Origin: Gammaproteobacteria bacterium
Lineage (GTDB): Bacteria > Pseudomonadota > Gammaproteobacteria > UBA4575
Reading direction: 5' to 3'
Assembly: GCA_011523795.1 (NCBI GenBank)
Contig: WTFY01000008.1
Span: 1 to 64,000 of the forward strand
DNA: 64,000 nt
In this document: piece by piece, positions 16,466-26,717 of the stretch
How positions within the stretch are numbered: position 1 is the stretch's first letter
Layout of the letters: each line of letters begins with the position of its first letter
Notes under the pieces: model-generated
Seen by the model: only the letters and a program-made list of their open reading frames with translations
Told to the model about the DNA's origin: nothing
Database searches by the model: none
Position numbers and translations under genes: made by a program

Positions 16466-16527
16466 AGGGACACTCGGGTTCCTATCCACAGTCCAGGCAT
16501 CAGGATTCCCCAGACACAACAAAAGCC

Positions 16528-18810
16528 ATGACGCCGGAATCAGGTTCCAAAACCGCACTCGTACCCAGGTCGCTTGAGTTCAACCAGAGTCTTTGGCAAA
16601 GACGGGCCATCCGGAATTTTCTGGCCCGCTACCTGGTCGGTGCTGGCGGGATTGCCGTCATCGGTTCGATCATCCTCATATTCGTCTTCCTGTTTGCTGT
16701 GGTATTTCCCCTGTTCAAGGGTGCACAGATGCATCGGGTCGCGAGTTATACCCTGCCTGTGGCGGGCGCCGGGGATAGCCTGCTGTATTCGACAGAAGAA
16801 CAGGCAGAAATCTCCATGCGTCTGGATTCGAAGGGGACGGTACACTTTTTCCATGTGGATACCGGTACAGCCGTACAGAAGGTTGACCTGCTGGCGGATC
16901 TTGATGCCAGCCGGATCAGCAGCTGGACCCGAATCAGCATCGAAAACAACATTATCGGGCTGGGACTGGACACCGGGCAGCTCCTGGTATTCCGGCACAG
17001 TTATGACCTGAGGTACGATGACGGTCGTCGCACCATCATCCCCAGAATTACCTTTCCGTACGGCGAGTTGCCCATTGATCTGGGATTGGGCAGGCAAGAG
17101 CTGATGCATATCGCAGTAGGGGATGACGAAGAGGGCCTGACCGTATTCGCCTATACCGAAGCTGGCACGAGCCTGGTGGATTTTGAAAAGGTGTCGTCGT
17201 TCCTTGATGAAGACGAGCTGGAACTGGAAATGGCCAGCCAGGTGAAATTGCCTTACGTCGATACTCTGACCCGTGCCTTGCTGTCACCCGAAAGACAATG
17301 GCTTTACCTGCTGAACCGGGAGGGTGTGATTTCCTATTATGATGTCCGTGCCAAGGACAGGCCCGTACATGTCGAGGATGTCTCGCCTCTGTCCAATGAC
17401 CGGTCGCCTGCCTCGTTCGAGTTCCTGATCGGTGGGATTTCGGTACTTCTGGGTGATGACCAGGGCAATATCCATCAGCTGTTTCCGGTGCGCGATGACG
17501 ACGGTGTTCATCATCTGACCGATATCAGGCAGTTCAACAGCGGGGATGCGAAGATCTCGAGTATTACAGCCGAGCAATTGCGCAAGGGATTCCTGGTCAC
17601 GGATGATGCGGGCAACGTCTCGATTTTTCACACCACCGCCTCCAGGCACCTGTTGAGCGAGGGGATTTCGGATCGCCCCCTCAGGCATCTCAGTATTGCG
17701 CCGAGAAGCGACAAGATTCTGGCCGAAGACAGCGCCGGTGCGCTGCATGTCTGGAAGCTGGACAGTGAACATCCGGAAGCTTCGTTCAGTTCGATCTGGG
17801 GCAAGGTCTGGTACGAGAGCTACGAAAAACCGGAATTTGTATGGCAGTCGTCCTCAGCATCCAGTGATTTTGAACCCAAGTTCAGCCTGACTCCACTTAC
17901 CTTTGGAACATTCAAGGCGGCGTTCTATGCCATGTTGCTCGCCATGCCGCTTGCCATATGCGGGGCCATCTTCACGGCCTATTTCATGGCCCCGAGAATG
18001 CGGGGACTTGTCAAGCCGACGATTGAGGTGATGGAGGCGCTGCCTACCGTGATTCTCGGGTTTCTCGCAGGTTTGTGGCTGGCACCGTATGTGGAAGCCC
18101 ACCTGCCCGGAATCTTCGTCTGCCTGCTGGTGATCCCTGTGGGAATGTTTCTTGCCAGCCTGGTCTGGTGGCATGTTCCGGAAAATGTCAAGTTGCTCAT
18201 CCCGGACGGATGGCAGGCGGCGCTATTGATTCCCATTGTCCTGATTTGTGGCTGGATGGCCCTGGCATTAAGCCCCTGGATGGAGAACACGCTGTTCGAT
18301 GGCAACATGAGGATCTGGATCACCGATACCATGGGAATCGGTTATGACCAGAGAAATTCAATCATAATCGGTATTGCAATGGGGTTTGCCGTGATCCCTA
18401 CCATCTTCTCCATTGCAGAGGATGCGGTGTTCAGCGTGCCCAAACACCTGACTGCAGGGTCTCTTGCGCTGGGCGCGACTCCCTGGCAATCCCTGGTACG
18501 GGTCGTGCTGCCTTCTGCCAGTCCCGGAATCTTTTCTGCAACCATGATCGGGCTTGGCCGTGCAGTGGGAGAAACCATGATCGTGCTCATGGCGACCGGA
18601 AACACTCCCGTTATGGATTTCAGCATCTTCGAGGGGATGCGCACGCTTTCTGCCAACGTGGCGGTGGAACTGCCGGAGTCGGAAGTAGACAGCACGCATT
18701 TCAGGATACTGTTCCTGGCCGCGCTGGTGTTGTTTGTGTTCACGTTCTTCTTCAATACCGTTGCGGAGATCGTTCGCCAGCGGTTGAGGGAAAAATACAG
18801 CACGCTTTAG
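16528..18810 (+). CDS. pstC: Phosphate ABC transporter permease PstC (long form)
   Basis: This is a membrane subunit of phosphate uptake, 760 aa. One membrane segment (about residues 40-64) is followed by a long, mostly beta-rich region (about residues 70-440) absent from the 319-aa E. coli protein. The canonical permease core follows, with the cytoplasmic EAA loop AGSLALGATPWQSLVRVVLPSASPG near residues 640-665. Long PstC proteins with this insert are known in Pseudomonas and Vibrio relatives. The insert would face the periplasm if one segment precedes it. It is paired with a similarly extended PstA. Confidence 0.92.
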   Translation: MTPESGSKTALVPRSLEFNQSLWQRRAIRNFLARYLVGAGGIAVIGSIILIFVFLFAVVFPLFKGAQMHRVASYTLPVAGAGDSLLYSTEEQAEISMRLDSKGTVHFFHVDTGTAVQKVDLLADLDASRISSWTRISIENNIIGLGLDTGQLLVFRHSYDLRYDDGRRTIIPRITFPYGELPIDLGLGRQELMHIAVGDDEEGLTVFAYTEAGTSLVDFEKVSSFLDEDELELEMASQVKLPYVDTLTRALLSPERQWLYLLNREGVISYYDVRAKDRPVHVEDVSPLSNDRSPASFEFLIGGISVLLGDDQGNIHQLFPVRDDDGVHHLTDIRQFNSGDAKISSITAEQLRKGFLVTDDAGNVSIFHTTASRHLLSEGISDRPLRHLSIAPRSDKILAEDSAGALHVWKLDSEHPEASFSSIWGKVWYESYEKPEFVWQSSSASSDFEPKFSLTPLTFGTFKAAFYAMLLAMPLAICGAIFTAYFMAPRMRGLVKPTIEVMEALPTVILGFLAGLWLAPYVEAHLPGIFVCLLVIPVGMFLASLVWWHVPENVKLLIPDGWQAALLIPIVLICGWMALALSPWMENTLFDGNMRIWITDTMGIGYDQRNSIIIGIAMGFAVIPTIFSIAEDAVFSVPKHLTAGSLALGATPWQSLVRVVLPSASPGIFSATMIGLGRAVGETMIVLMATGNTPVMDFSIFEGMRTLSANVAVELPESEVDSTHFRILFLAALVLFVFTFFFNTVAEIVRQRLREKYSTL

Positions 18811-18833
18811 GGAACGGTCAGCCAGGTCAGTCC

Positions 18834-20516
18834 ATGTCAGCACGCACCAACCAGAGCAGTTTCAAGTCATTCATGTCATCCGGGCAGCCCTGGGTATGGA
18901 TGAATGGGGGGGCCGTGGCCATCAGCATGATCATGGTGGCGGGCCTGCTCCTGCTGATTGCGATGCGCGGTCTGGGCCATTTCTGGCCCAAGACAGTGTA
19001 CGAGATTGAATATGACAACGGTACCCGCATGGTCCAGATTGTGGGCGAGCGTGTGGAGACCGAGGAGGTGCCCAGAAAACGCATCGTTGAATCCGGAATC
19101 AAGATCGACAGCGACGCGGACATGGTTGAGCGCAGCCTGATCAAGGTCGGCATTCGGGAAGTCCTGGGTGTGGACTTCATGCTTACTGTGGCCCCCAACG
19201 AGAAAAGCGTAAGCGTCCCGGAAGACGTGCTGGTGCTGGAACGTACGCAATGGGGAAATTTCTATGGCTTTCTGACTGGCGTGAAAGAAAGCGGCCAGCC
19301 GGTTGATGTGGCAAAGGCGTCCCTGTGGGAGGAAATGCAATTCCGCCTGCATCGCGTGAAGGAACTGAGGGAGCGCATCGAGGGGATCGAGAAAATAAAG
19401 ATCGGTGCAATCAACTTCCAGCTGGAAAAATTGCGGCTCAAGAAACGGGGGCTTGAACTGAAAAGCGTGACCGAACGGAAGCCGTATGCACAAATCGAGG
19501 CCAGGGAAGACCAGTACACGCGTGATTACGAGATACTGAAAGAGGAGCTGGATAACCTGTACAGGGATATCGCGCGTGACAGCATCACGGCGCGAGTCAT
19601 GACCGGGGACGAAGTCGAGATCAAGCTGGCCAACGTGGTCAAGGCCTACCGGCCCAACGCGATGAGCCTCGGCGAGAAAATCGTGTTCTACATCAAGACA
19701 TTCTGGGGTTTCGTTGCTGACGACCCGCGCGAAGCGAATACGGAAGGCGGCATATTCCCGGCCATTTTCGGCACGGTCGTGATGGTATTGCTGATGTCGA
19801 TCATCGTTACTCCGTTTGGTGTCGTTGCCGCGATATACCTGAGGGAATACGCACGCCAGGGTTTGATTACGCGCCTGGTGAGAATTTCGGTCAATAATCT
19901 CGCCGGGGTGCCGTCCATTGTGTACGGGGTATTCGGACTGGGCTTTTTCGTGTACGTGGTTGGTGGCACGATCGACGAACTGTTCTACCGCGAAGCCCTG
20001 CCGTCCCCGACCTTCGGTTCCGGGGGTGTACTCTGGGCCTCCCTGACCCTGGCGCTGTTGACCGTTCCGGTGGTCATTGTCGCCACGGAAGAGGGGTTGT
20101 CGCGCATACCGCGGTCAATTCGCGAGGGTTCGCTGGCGCTGGGTGCGACGAAGGCTGAAACACTCTGGCGCACGGTTCTGCCCATGGCAAGTCCTGCCAT
20201 GATGACCGGTCTGATTCTTGCCGTGGCGCGTGCGGCCGGAGAGGTGGCACCCCTGATGCTCGTGGGCGCTGTCAAACTCGCGCCCTCGTTGCCGATCGAT
20301 GCGAATGCGCCGTTTGTTCACCTTGAACGCAAGTTCATGCATCTGGGTTTCCATATCTATGACGTGGGTTTCCAGAGCCCGAATGTTGAAGCGGCCCGCC
20401 CGCTGGTTTATGCAACCGCTTTGATACTGGTGGCAGTGATTGTTATCCTGAACATCTCTGCAATATATATCCGCAATCACCTGCGGGAAAAATACAGAAA
20501 CCTGGAAGAGCACTAG
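18834..20516 (+). CDS. pstA: Phosphate ABC transporter permease PstA (long form)
   Basis: This is the second membrane subunit, 560 aa against about 296 in E. coli. One N-terminal membrane segment (about residues 22-45) precedes an added region of about 250 residues. That region is highly charged and partly coiled-coil (LHRVKELRERIEGIEKIKIG and onward). The permease core starts near residue 305 and has the EAA loop EGSLALGATKAETLWRTVLPMASPAM and then ILAVARAAGEVAPLML. It lies 23 bases after pstC. The matched extensions in PstC and PstA probably face each other outside the membrane. Confidence 0.93.
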   Translation: MSARTNQSSFKSFMSSGQPWVWMNGGAVAISMIMVAGLLLLIAMRGLGHFWPKTVYEIEYDNGTRMVQIVGERVETEEVPRKRIVESGIKIDSDADMVERSLIKVGIREVLGVDFMLTVAPNEKSVSVPEDVLVLERTQWGNFYGFLTGVKESGQPVDVAKASLWEEMQFRLHRVKELRERIEGIEKIKIGAINFQLEKLRLKKRGLELKSVTERKPYAQIEAREDQYTRDYEILKEELDNLYRDIARDSITARVMTGDEVEIKLANVVKAYRPNAMSLGEKIVFYIKTFWGFVADDPREANTEGGIFPAIFGTVVMVLLMSIIVTPFGVVAAIYLREYARQGLITRLVRISVNNLAGVPSIVYGVFGLGFFVYVVGGTIDELFYREALPSPTFGSGGVLWASLTLALLTVPVVIVATEEGLSRIPRSIREGSLALGATKAETLWRTVLPMASPAMMTGLILAVARAAGEVAPLMLVGAVKLAPSLPIDANAPFVHLERKFMHLGFHIYDVGFQSPNVEAARPLVYATALILVAVIVILNISAIYIRNHLREKYRNLEEH

Positions 20517-20559
20517 GCCCTTGTACTGCAGAGCAAAATTGAACGGGAGTTGAGGAATT

Positions 20560-21384
20560 GTGACTATGGCGGCACCACAAATCTCGGAAGATGTGCTTCT
20601 TCACCGGGCAAGCCCGAAACTGGAAGAGGAAAAGACCTGCTTTGAATGCAAGGACCTCAGCCTCTATTACGGGTCCGCGCAGGCCCTGAAGGAAATCAAC
20701 ATGCTGGTTCCCGAGAAAAGGGTGACGGCGTTCATCGGTCCCAGCGGTTGCGGAAAATCCACGTTGCTGCGCTGCATGAACCGCATGAATGACTTGATCG
20801 ACATCGTCCGGCTGGAAGGCGAACTGATGCTTTATGGAAAGGACATTAACAAGAAATCGGTCAATGTGGCGGAGTTGCGCCGCAAGGTAGGCATGGTGTT
20901 TCAAAAGCCCAATCCCTTTCCGAAAACCGTCTACGAAAATGTAGCCTACGGGCTGCGGTTGCAGGGTGTGAACAAGAAACGGGTACTCGACGAGCGCGTC
21001 GAATGGGCGCTGAAAGGTGCCGCGTTGTGGGACGAGGTCAAGGACCGCTTGCAGGACAATGCGCTGGGCCTGTCGGGAGGGCAGCAGCAGCGTCTGGTGA
21101 TTGCACGGGCCATCGCAATTCAGCCCGAAGTGATCCTGCTGGATGAACCGGCTTCTGCGCTGGACCCCATTTCCACGCTGAAGATCGAAGAGCTGATCAT
21201 CCAGCTGAAGGCGAACTACACCGTCGTCATCGTCACTCACAACATGCAACAGGCCGCCCGGGTTTCAGATTACACGGCCTTCATGTACCTGGGAGAACTC
21301 GTCGAGTTCGGTGCAACCGACCAGTTGTTCACCAACCCGGCCGAAAAGCAGACTGAAGACTACATCACGGGCCGCTACGGCTAA
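20560..21384 (+). CDS. pstB: Phosphate ABC transporter ATP-binding protein
   Basis: This is the ATPase of the Pst system and, with PhoU, part of the signal to PhoR. It has Walker [10 protein letters not shown], signature [16 protein letters not shown], Walker [13 protein letters not shown] and switch His in [10 protein letters not shown]. The full ABC domain is present (274 aa including a 30-residue N-terminal extension). Two starts are close: GTG 20560 and ATG 20566, both downstream of GGGAGTTGAGG. Confidence 0.97.
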   Translation: MTMAAPQISEDVLLHRASPKLEEEKTCFECKDLSLYYGSAQALKEINMLVPEKRVTAFIGPSGCGKSTLLRCMNRMNDLIDIVRLEGELMLYGKDINKKSVNVAELRRKVGMVFQKPNPFPKTVYENVAYGLRLQGVNKKRVLDERVEWALKGAALWDEVKDRLQDNALGLSGGQQQRLVIARAIAIQPEVILLDEPASALDPISTLKIEELIIQLKANYTVVIVTHNMQQAARVSDYTAFMYLGELVEFGATDQLFTNPAEKQTEDYITGRYG

Positions 21385-21411
21385 TCACGCTCGGATCATT
21401 TGGAGTATCAC

Positions 21412-22137
21412 ATGGTATTTCAGGACATCGGACAACACATATCCCGCCAGTTCGACGAGGATTTGGAATCCTTGCGCAGCAAGGCACTGAACATGGGAGG
21501 CATGGTCGAGAAACAGGTTGAAAACGCGCTGGCGGCACTGACACGTGCTGACAGCAGCCTTGCGGAAGACGTGGCGACCAGTGACTACCGCATCAACTCG
21601 ATGGAGGTCGCGATTGACGAGGAGTGTGCGCAAGTGATTGCACGAAGGCAGCCGGCTGCCAGTGACCTGCGTCTGGTGATCGCAATATTCAAGACCATCA
21701 CGGATCTGGAAAGGATCGGGGACGAGGCGGAAAAGATCGGCAGACATGCCGTGAAACTCGCAGCAGTGGAACGCTCACCCACCTATTTCATGGAACTCAG
21801 GCATCTTGGAGACCAGGTGTGCAAGATGCTGCACGATTGCCTCGATGCCTTGGCACGCATGGATATCGAGAGTGCACTCGCGATTGCAGAAGGGGACAGG
21901 GCGATCAACGATGAATACGATTCGCTGACCCGTCAGCTGATTACCCACATGATGGAAGACCCCCGTACCATTAAACGCTCGCTTCGTGTCATGTGGTGTG
22001 CACGTTCGCTGGAACGTATCGGAGACCATGCGAAAAACATCTGTGAGTACGTGATCTATACCGTGGCCGGGAAAGATATCCGGCACACCAGTTTTGATCA
22101 GGTCAAGGCCGAGCTAGGCGATATTAACGACAACTAG
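21412..22137 (+). CDS. phoU: Phosphate signalling protein PhoU
   Basis: PhoU is the negative regulator that links PstB activity to PhoR. The two repeated three-helix halves each carry an ExxxD-type metal site, seen in ITDLERIGDEAEKIGRHAV and ARSLERIGDHAKNICEYVIY. The ATG at 21412 has GGAG six bases upstream; the open frame starts four codons earlier at a TTG. It ends the phoBR-pst-phoU series, 27 bases after pstB. Confidence 0.96.
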   Translation: MVFQDIGQHISRQFDEDLESLRSKALNMGGMVEKQVENALAALTRADSSLAEDVATSDYRINSMEVAIDEECAQVIARRQPAASDLRLVIAIFKTITDLERIGDEAEKIGRHAVKLAAVERSPTYFMELRHLGDQVCKMLHDCLDALARMDIESALAIAEGDRAINDEYDSLTRQLITHMMEDPRTIKRSLRVMWCARSLERIGDHAKNICEYVIYTVAGKDIRHTSFDQVKAELGDINDN

Positions 22138-22385
22138 CCCGTTCGGGGGCGCCTGCGGGAACCCGTATCCTGTGGTTTTCTCATCGATACAGCATCCGGT
22201 ATACTTGATTGCAACCCTGCACTATTGTTACCCTGCACGGGTCATGCTCAGGAATTCTCGACGTGGTTGAGCAGCACTGCGGCTGTATTGGCTCTCGTCA
22301 AATCCGCTTTTGAGCAATAAAATTAGAGGCTTTACGGGGTGAAAAGCCCAAGACAACGTGGAATAAACTAAGGAGTGACATTGAA

Positions 22386-22577
22386 ATGCGTAGATCAATT
22401 CTTGTTTTGTTCGCTTCTGCACTACTAGTTGCCTGCAGCGGTGAAAAATCTGAAGAAGCTGCGGAAGCAGAGGATACCAGTGCTGCTTTAACAGCCCAGG
22501 ACAAGGTAAGCGACAGCGAGTACTCAAAAAAATATGGGGCTGCAATGAAGCAGGCCATGAGCAAGAAGGAAGAATAG
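22386..22577 (+). CDS. Small lipoprotein, 63 aa
   Basis: The signal peptide MRRSILVLFASALLVACSGE ends in a clear lipobox (LVAC, lipidated Cys17). The mature part is about 47 residues, very acidic first (EKSEEAAEAEDTS) and then basic (SKKYGAAMKQAMSKKEE), without a recognisable fold. AAGGAG lies ten bases upstream of the ATG. The 248-base gap from phoU suggests its own promoter. Serine after the lipidated Cys fits outer-membrane sorting. No family is recognised. The 256 bases from its stop to gmk hold nothing I could identify. Confidence 0.65.
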   Translation: MRRSILVLFASALLVACSGEKSEEAAEAEDTSAALTAQDKVSDSEYSKKYGAAMKQAMSKKEE

Positions 22578-22806
22578 CAGCCTGGCCTGCATGACAGAGC
22601 TCTGACCTGTTTGCAGGTGATAAGCAGTCAGACTTTATATATTTGGAGCCGGAGCAGGGTTTAGTTAGGGCTGCTCCCGTATCTGCAGCAGCCTGCTATG
22701 TGCACGGGGCTGGCCTCGTCGGTCCGTAGTCGTATCTATTGAATTGTGCCGGGATTTGTACCAGGCCCGCGGTGTCCTGCAGGGTGTGATTTGGGTGCAA
22801 GGCTGA

Positions 22807-23469
<663 letters not shown>

Positions 23470-23519
23470 ATTCGTTACACTCGGCGCATCGGGAGATCAG
23501 ATTCGATCAGGAGTACAGG

Positions 23520-24074
23520 ATGGCTCGGATAACAGTGGAAGACTGCTTGGAACACGTGGAAAACCGTTTCAAGCTGGTGTTGCTGGCAAGCAAGCGCGCA
23601 CGCCAGCTCGCACGGGGCATGGAGCCCCTGCTGCCCTGGGAGAATGACAAGCCTACTGTGGTGGCATTGCGCGAGATCGCTGACAACCTGGTCAATGAGG
23701 AGATGATGCGCCAGTCTACGGCCGCGCAGGCAGAGGGCGAGGGAGCCGAGCTTGTAGAAGACGAGCTGGCAGCCCTGTATAGCGAGATCAGTCGTGAAAT
23801 GAGTCAGGCAGGATTTGACAACGACCGTAAACAGGAAACTCCGGAAGAACCCGGAAAAGTTTTCAGACAGGGCATGAATCCTCCCGATGAGCAGGGAGAC
23901 GAGCAGGGAGACGGGACCGAGGATCGCGCAAGCGGTCAGCCACCCGCTCCGGATTCCGGAATGTGGAACTCAAGCTGGCAGCTACTGGACTCTCCGGATG
24001 CGCCCAGGGAGGCCGGCTCAGATGAATCCACTGCAAGCCCGGATCCATCGTCTGAAGAGGAACAGGGGCGCTAG
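23520..24074 (+). CDS. rpoZ: RNA polymerase omega subunit with long C-terminal extension
   Basis: Omega helps assemble RNA polymerase by holding the beta' C-terminus. The N-terminus [17 protein letters not shown], the LASKRARQL helix and the [10 protein letters not shown] segment are canonical. The protein runs to 184 aa, about twice E. coli omega (91 aa). From about residue 75 it is acidic and low in hydrophobics, rich in Glu, Asp, Pro, Gly and Ser, and it includes a tandem DEQGDEQGD repeat. It is probably disordered. The frame stays open until TAG 24 bases before SpoT, with good GC-rich codon use, so this is not an obvious frameshift artefact. The ATG is at 23520 behind AGGA. Confidence 0.92.
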   Translation: MARITVEDCLEHVENRFKLVLLASKRARQLARGMEPLLPWENDKPTVVALREIADNLVNEEMMRQSTAAQAEGEGAELVEDELAALYSEISREMSQAGFDNDRKQETPEEPGKVFRQGMNPPDEQGDEQGDGTEDRASGQPPAPDSGMWNSSWQLLDSPDAPREAGSDESTASPDPSSEEEQGR

Positions 24075-24101
24075 GTGACCCGGTAGACCTTTGCTTCACC
24101 G

Positions 24102-26273
24102 ATGGCTAGTGTTGCAGAATCCGCTAGCGAAAAACTCGTTGCAAACTTACCGTCGCGGTTCTTGATCAGTGACCTGTGTGCGTTGCTGGAAACGTACCTG
24201 GAACCGCAACCCATAAAAAACGTATATCACGCCTACCTGTTCAGTGCCGCCGCACATGAGGGCCAGACTCGCCTTACCGGAGAGCCCTACATCTATCATC
24301 CGCTAGCCGTGGCCAGGATCCTGGCCGGGATGCATATGGATGCGCAAACGATCACCGCTGCAATTCTTCATGACGTCATCGAAGACACGGAAACGGCCAA
24401 GGACCAGATTACCGATGAATTTGGCAAGGACGTGGCCAATCTGGTCGATGGGGTCAGCAAGCTTACCCATCTGGAGTTCGAGTCAAAGCAGGAAGCACAG
24501 GCAGAAAATTTCAGGAAAATGATGCTCGCCTTTGCAAAGGATATCCGGGTCATCATCATCAAGTTGTCCGACCGTTTGCACAACATGCGCACGATCAGCG
24601 TGATGTCCGTGGCCAAACGCAAACGAATCGCCCGCGAAACGCTGGATATCTATGCGCCAATCGCCATGCGGCTGGGCATGTCGGAACTGTGCATGGAACT
24701 GGAGGAACTTTCGTTTCAGACGCTGTGGCCTCACCGTTTCGAGGTATTGCGTGATGCCGTAAAGCGCACGAACGTGAACCGCAAGAAACTGCTGCAGGAG
24801 GTGGAAAAGAAGATTTGCGAAAAACTGGAAAGGGCGGAAATTGTCAGCCGGATTCACGGGCGCGAAAAAAATACGTACAGCATCTACAGGAAAATGAAAG
24901 AAAAGCGCCTGCAGTTTTCGGAAGTGTTTGATGTATTCGGCTTCCGGATTGTCGTGGAAGACGTGGATACGTGTTATCGGGTGATCGGTGTGATCCATAA
25001 CCTGTACAAGCCGGTTCCGGGCAAGTTCAAGGACTACATAGCCATTCCCAAGAAGAACGCCTATCAGTCGCTGCATACCGTTTTGTTCGGGCCCAGGGGG
25101 ATTCCGATCGAGGTGCAGGTACGTTCCGAGGAGATGGATCAGGTCGCACAGTCCGGGATTGCTGCACACTGGATGTACAAGGGCAGCAAGCTGGAGGATG
25201 CCGCGCCCCACACCCGCACCCGCGAATGGCTCAAGTCCGTATCGGAGATGCAGCACAGCTCAGGCAGTTCGCTTGAATTTCTCGAGAGTGTGAAGATCGA
25301 CCTGTTTTACGATGAGATCTACGTGTTCACGCCGAGAGGAGACATCATGGAATTGCCGACCAATGCCACGGCAGTGGATTTTGCCTATGCGGTACATTCG
25401 GATATCGGGAATCACTGCGTGGCAGCGCGGATCAACCGCAGGCTGGAACCCCTGAACACGGTTCTGGAGAATGGACAGACTATCGATATCATCACTTCAC
25501 CCGATGCCCATCCGAACCCGGCCTGGCTGAATTTCATCGTTACCGCCAAGGCGCGAACGAATATTCGAAGCTACCTCAAGAATCTGCAGAGAGAGGAAGC
25601 GCGCGTGCTGGGCAGGCGGCTACTGGACCAGGCACTGCAGGCCTACGGGAAATCCTGGGAGGATGTCGGCAAACGGGACCTCGCCCATCTGCTCAAGGAG
25701 CTCCAGCTGGAATCCGAGCAGCAACTGTTTGAAGAGGTGGGCCTGGGGGACCGCATGGCGCCGTTCGTGATCAAGTATCTGGTATCCCTGCGTGAGCGAT
25801 GGATCCGCCTGCGCCGCAGGAGTGATCGGAAAAGCCCTCTGGCAATTCGTGGCACGGAAGGCATGGTGGTGACTTACGGAAAATGTTGTCATCCTATCCC
25901 CGGCGACCCGGTCGTCGGCGTGATGACATCGGGCCGGGGTCTGGTCGTGCACTATGTCAAGTGCCGGAATATCTCAAGGAGCAGATTGCAGAGCAGGGAC
26001 AAATGGATCCATGTCTACTGGAGCAGCACCCAGTCCAGCGAGTTTACAGCCGGCATCAGCATCAAGACTGCCGACGAGCCGGGTGTGCTGGCCGTGGTGG
26101 CGGCAAAGATTTCCGAGGAAGGCTCCAATATTGAAAACATCATGATGGATGAAAAACATGGTGAAACGACCACCATTACTGTCCTGCTCACGGTCAAGGA
26201 TCGTGATCATCTGGCCCGTATCATCCGGGCCGTGCGCAATACACCGAAAATCTACAAGGTCAAACGTATTTGA
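24102..26273 (+). CDS. spoT: Bifunctional (p)ppGpp synthetase/hydrolase SpoT
   Basis: It makes and degrades the stringent-response alarmone. The HD hydrolase domain has HPLAVARIL, ILHDVIEDT and KLSDRLHNMRT (about residues 60-165). The synthetase domain has GREKNTYSIYRKMKEK and DYIAIPKKNAYQSLHT (about residues 250-330). A TGS domain (DEIYVFTPRGDIMELP) and a C-terminal ACT domain (GISIKTADEPGVLAVVAAKI) follow. All motifs for both activities are intact; 723 aa is slightly longer than E. coli SpoT (702). The intact HD domain favours SpoT over RelA. Confidence 0.96.
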   Translation: MASVAESASEKLVANLPSRFLISDLCALLETYLEPQPIKNVYHAYLFSAAAHEGQTRLTGEPYIYHPLAVARILAGMHMDAQTITAAILHDVIEDTETAKDQITDEFGKDVANLVDGVSKLTHLEFESKQEAQAENFRKMMLAFAKDIRVIIIKLSDRLHNMRTISVMSVAKRKRIARETLDIYAPIAMRLGMSELCMELEELSFQTLWPHRFEVLRDAVKRTNVNRKKLLQEVEKKICEKLERAEIVSRIHGREKNTYSIYRKMKEKRLQFSEVFDVFGFRIVVEDVDTCYRVIGVIHNLYKPVPGKFKDYIAIPKKNAYQSLHTVLFGPRGIPIEVQVRSEEMDQVAQSGIAAHWMYKGSKLEDAAPHTRTREWLKSVSEMQHSSGSSLEFLESVKIDLFYDEIYVFTPRGDIMELPTNATAVDFAYAVHSDIGNHCVAARINRRLEPLNTVLENGQTIDIITSPDAHPNPAWLNFIVTAKARTNIRSYLKNLQREEARVLGRRLLDQALQAYGKSWEDVGKRDLAHLLKELQLESEQQLFEEVGLGDRMAPFVIKYLVSLRERWIRLRRRSDRKSPLAIRGTEGMVVTYGKCCHPIPGDPVVGVMTSGRGLVVHYVKCRNISRSRLQSRDKWIHVYWSSTQSSEFTAGISIKTADEPGVLAVVAAKISEEGSNIENIMMDEKHGETTTITVLLTVKDRDHLARIIRAVRNTPKIYKVKRI

Positions 26274-26288
26274 AAAGGAGATGTACAC

Positions 26289-26672
26289 ATGGTCCGCGAG
26301 ACAATTGCAACCGAGCACGCACCCCAGGCCATAGGCACCTATTCGCAGGCAGTCAGGGTAGGCAGCACTGTATACCTGTCCGGGCAGATCCCGCTGGACC
26401 CGGCATCCATGCAGCTCGTGGACCAGGACATGCGGGCACAGATTCGTCGGGTATTGGACAATCTCAAGGCCGTGGCCCAGGCAGCAGGCGGCAACCTGGA
26501 TCAGGTTGTGAAGCTGACCGTGTTCCTGACCGATCTGGCCCATTTCCCCCTGATCAACGAGGTCATGCAGGAATACTTCACTCAACCCTATCCCGCCCGT
26601 GCCGCCGTCGGTGTGGCAGCATTGCCCAAGGATGCGGGAGTTGAAATGGAAGCCATCATGAAGCTCGATTGA
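26289..26672 (+). CDS. ridA: RidA family 2-iminopropanoate deaminase
   Basis: It hydrolyses reactive enamine/imine intermediates released by PLP enzymes such as threonine dehydratase. The 127-aa protein has the family pattern [25 protein letters not shown], the conserved Arg in [13 protein letters not shown] and the final [14 protein letters not shown] precedes the ATG, and the gene starts 15 bases after spoT. It forms a trimer in known members, with active sites at subunit interfaces. Confidence 0.95.
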   Translation: MVRETIATEHAPQAIGTYSQAVRVGSTVYLSGQIPLDPASMQLVDQDMRAQIRRVLDNLKAVAQAAGGNLDQVVKLTVFLTDLAHFPLINEVMQEYFTQPYPARAAVGVAALPKDAGVEMEAIMKLD

Positions 26673-26717
26673 AAACAAGGTGCCAAGGCCAGCCCATCAA
26701 ATCCATCCGTTTCGTAA

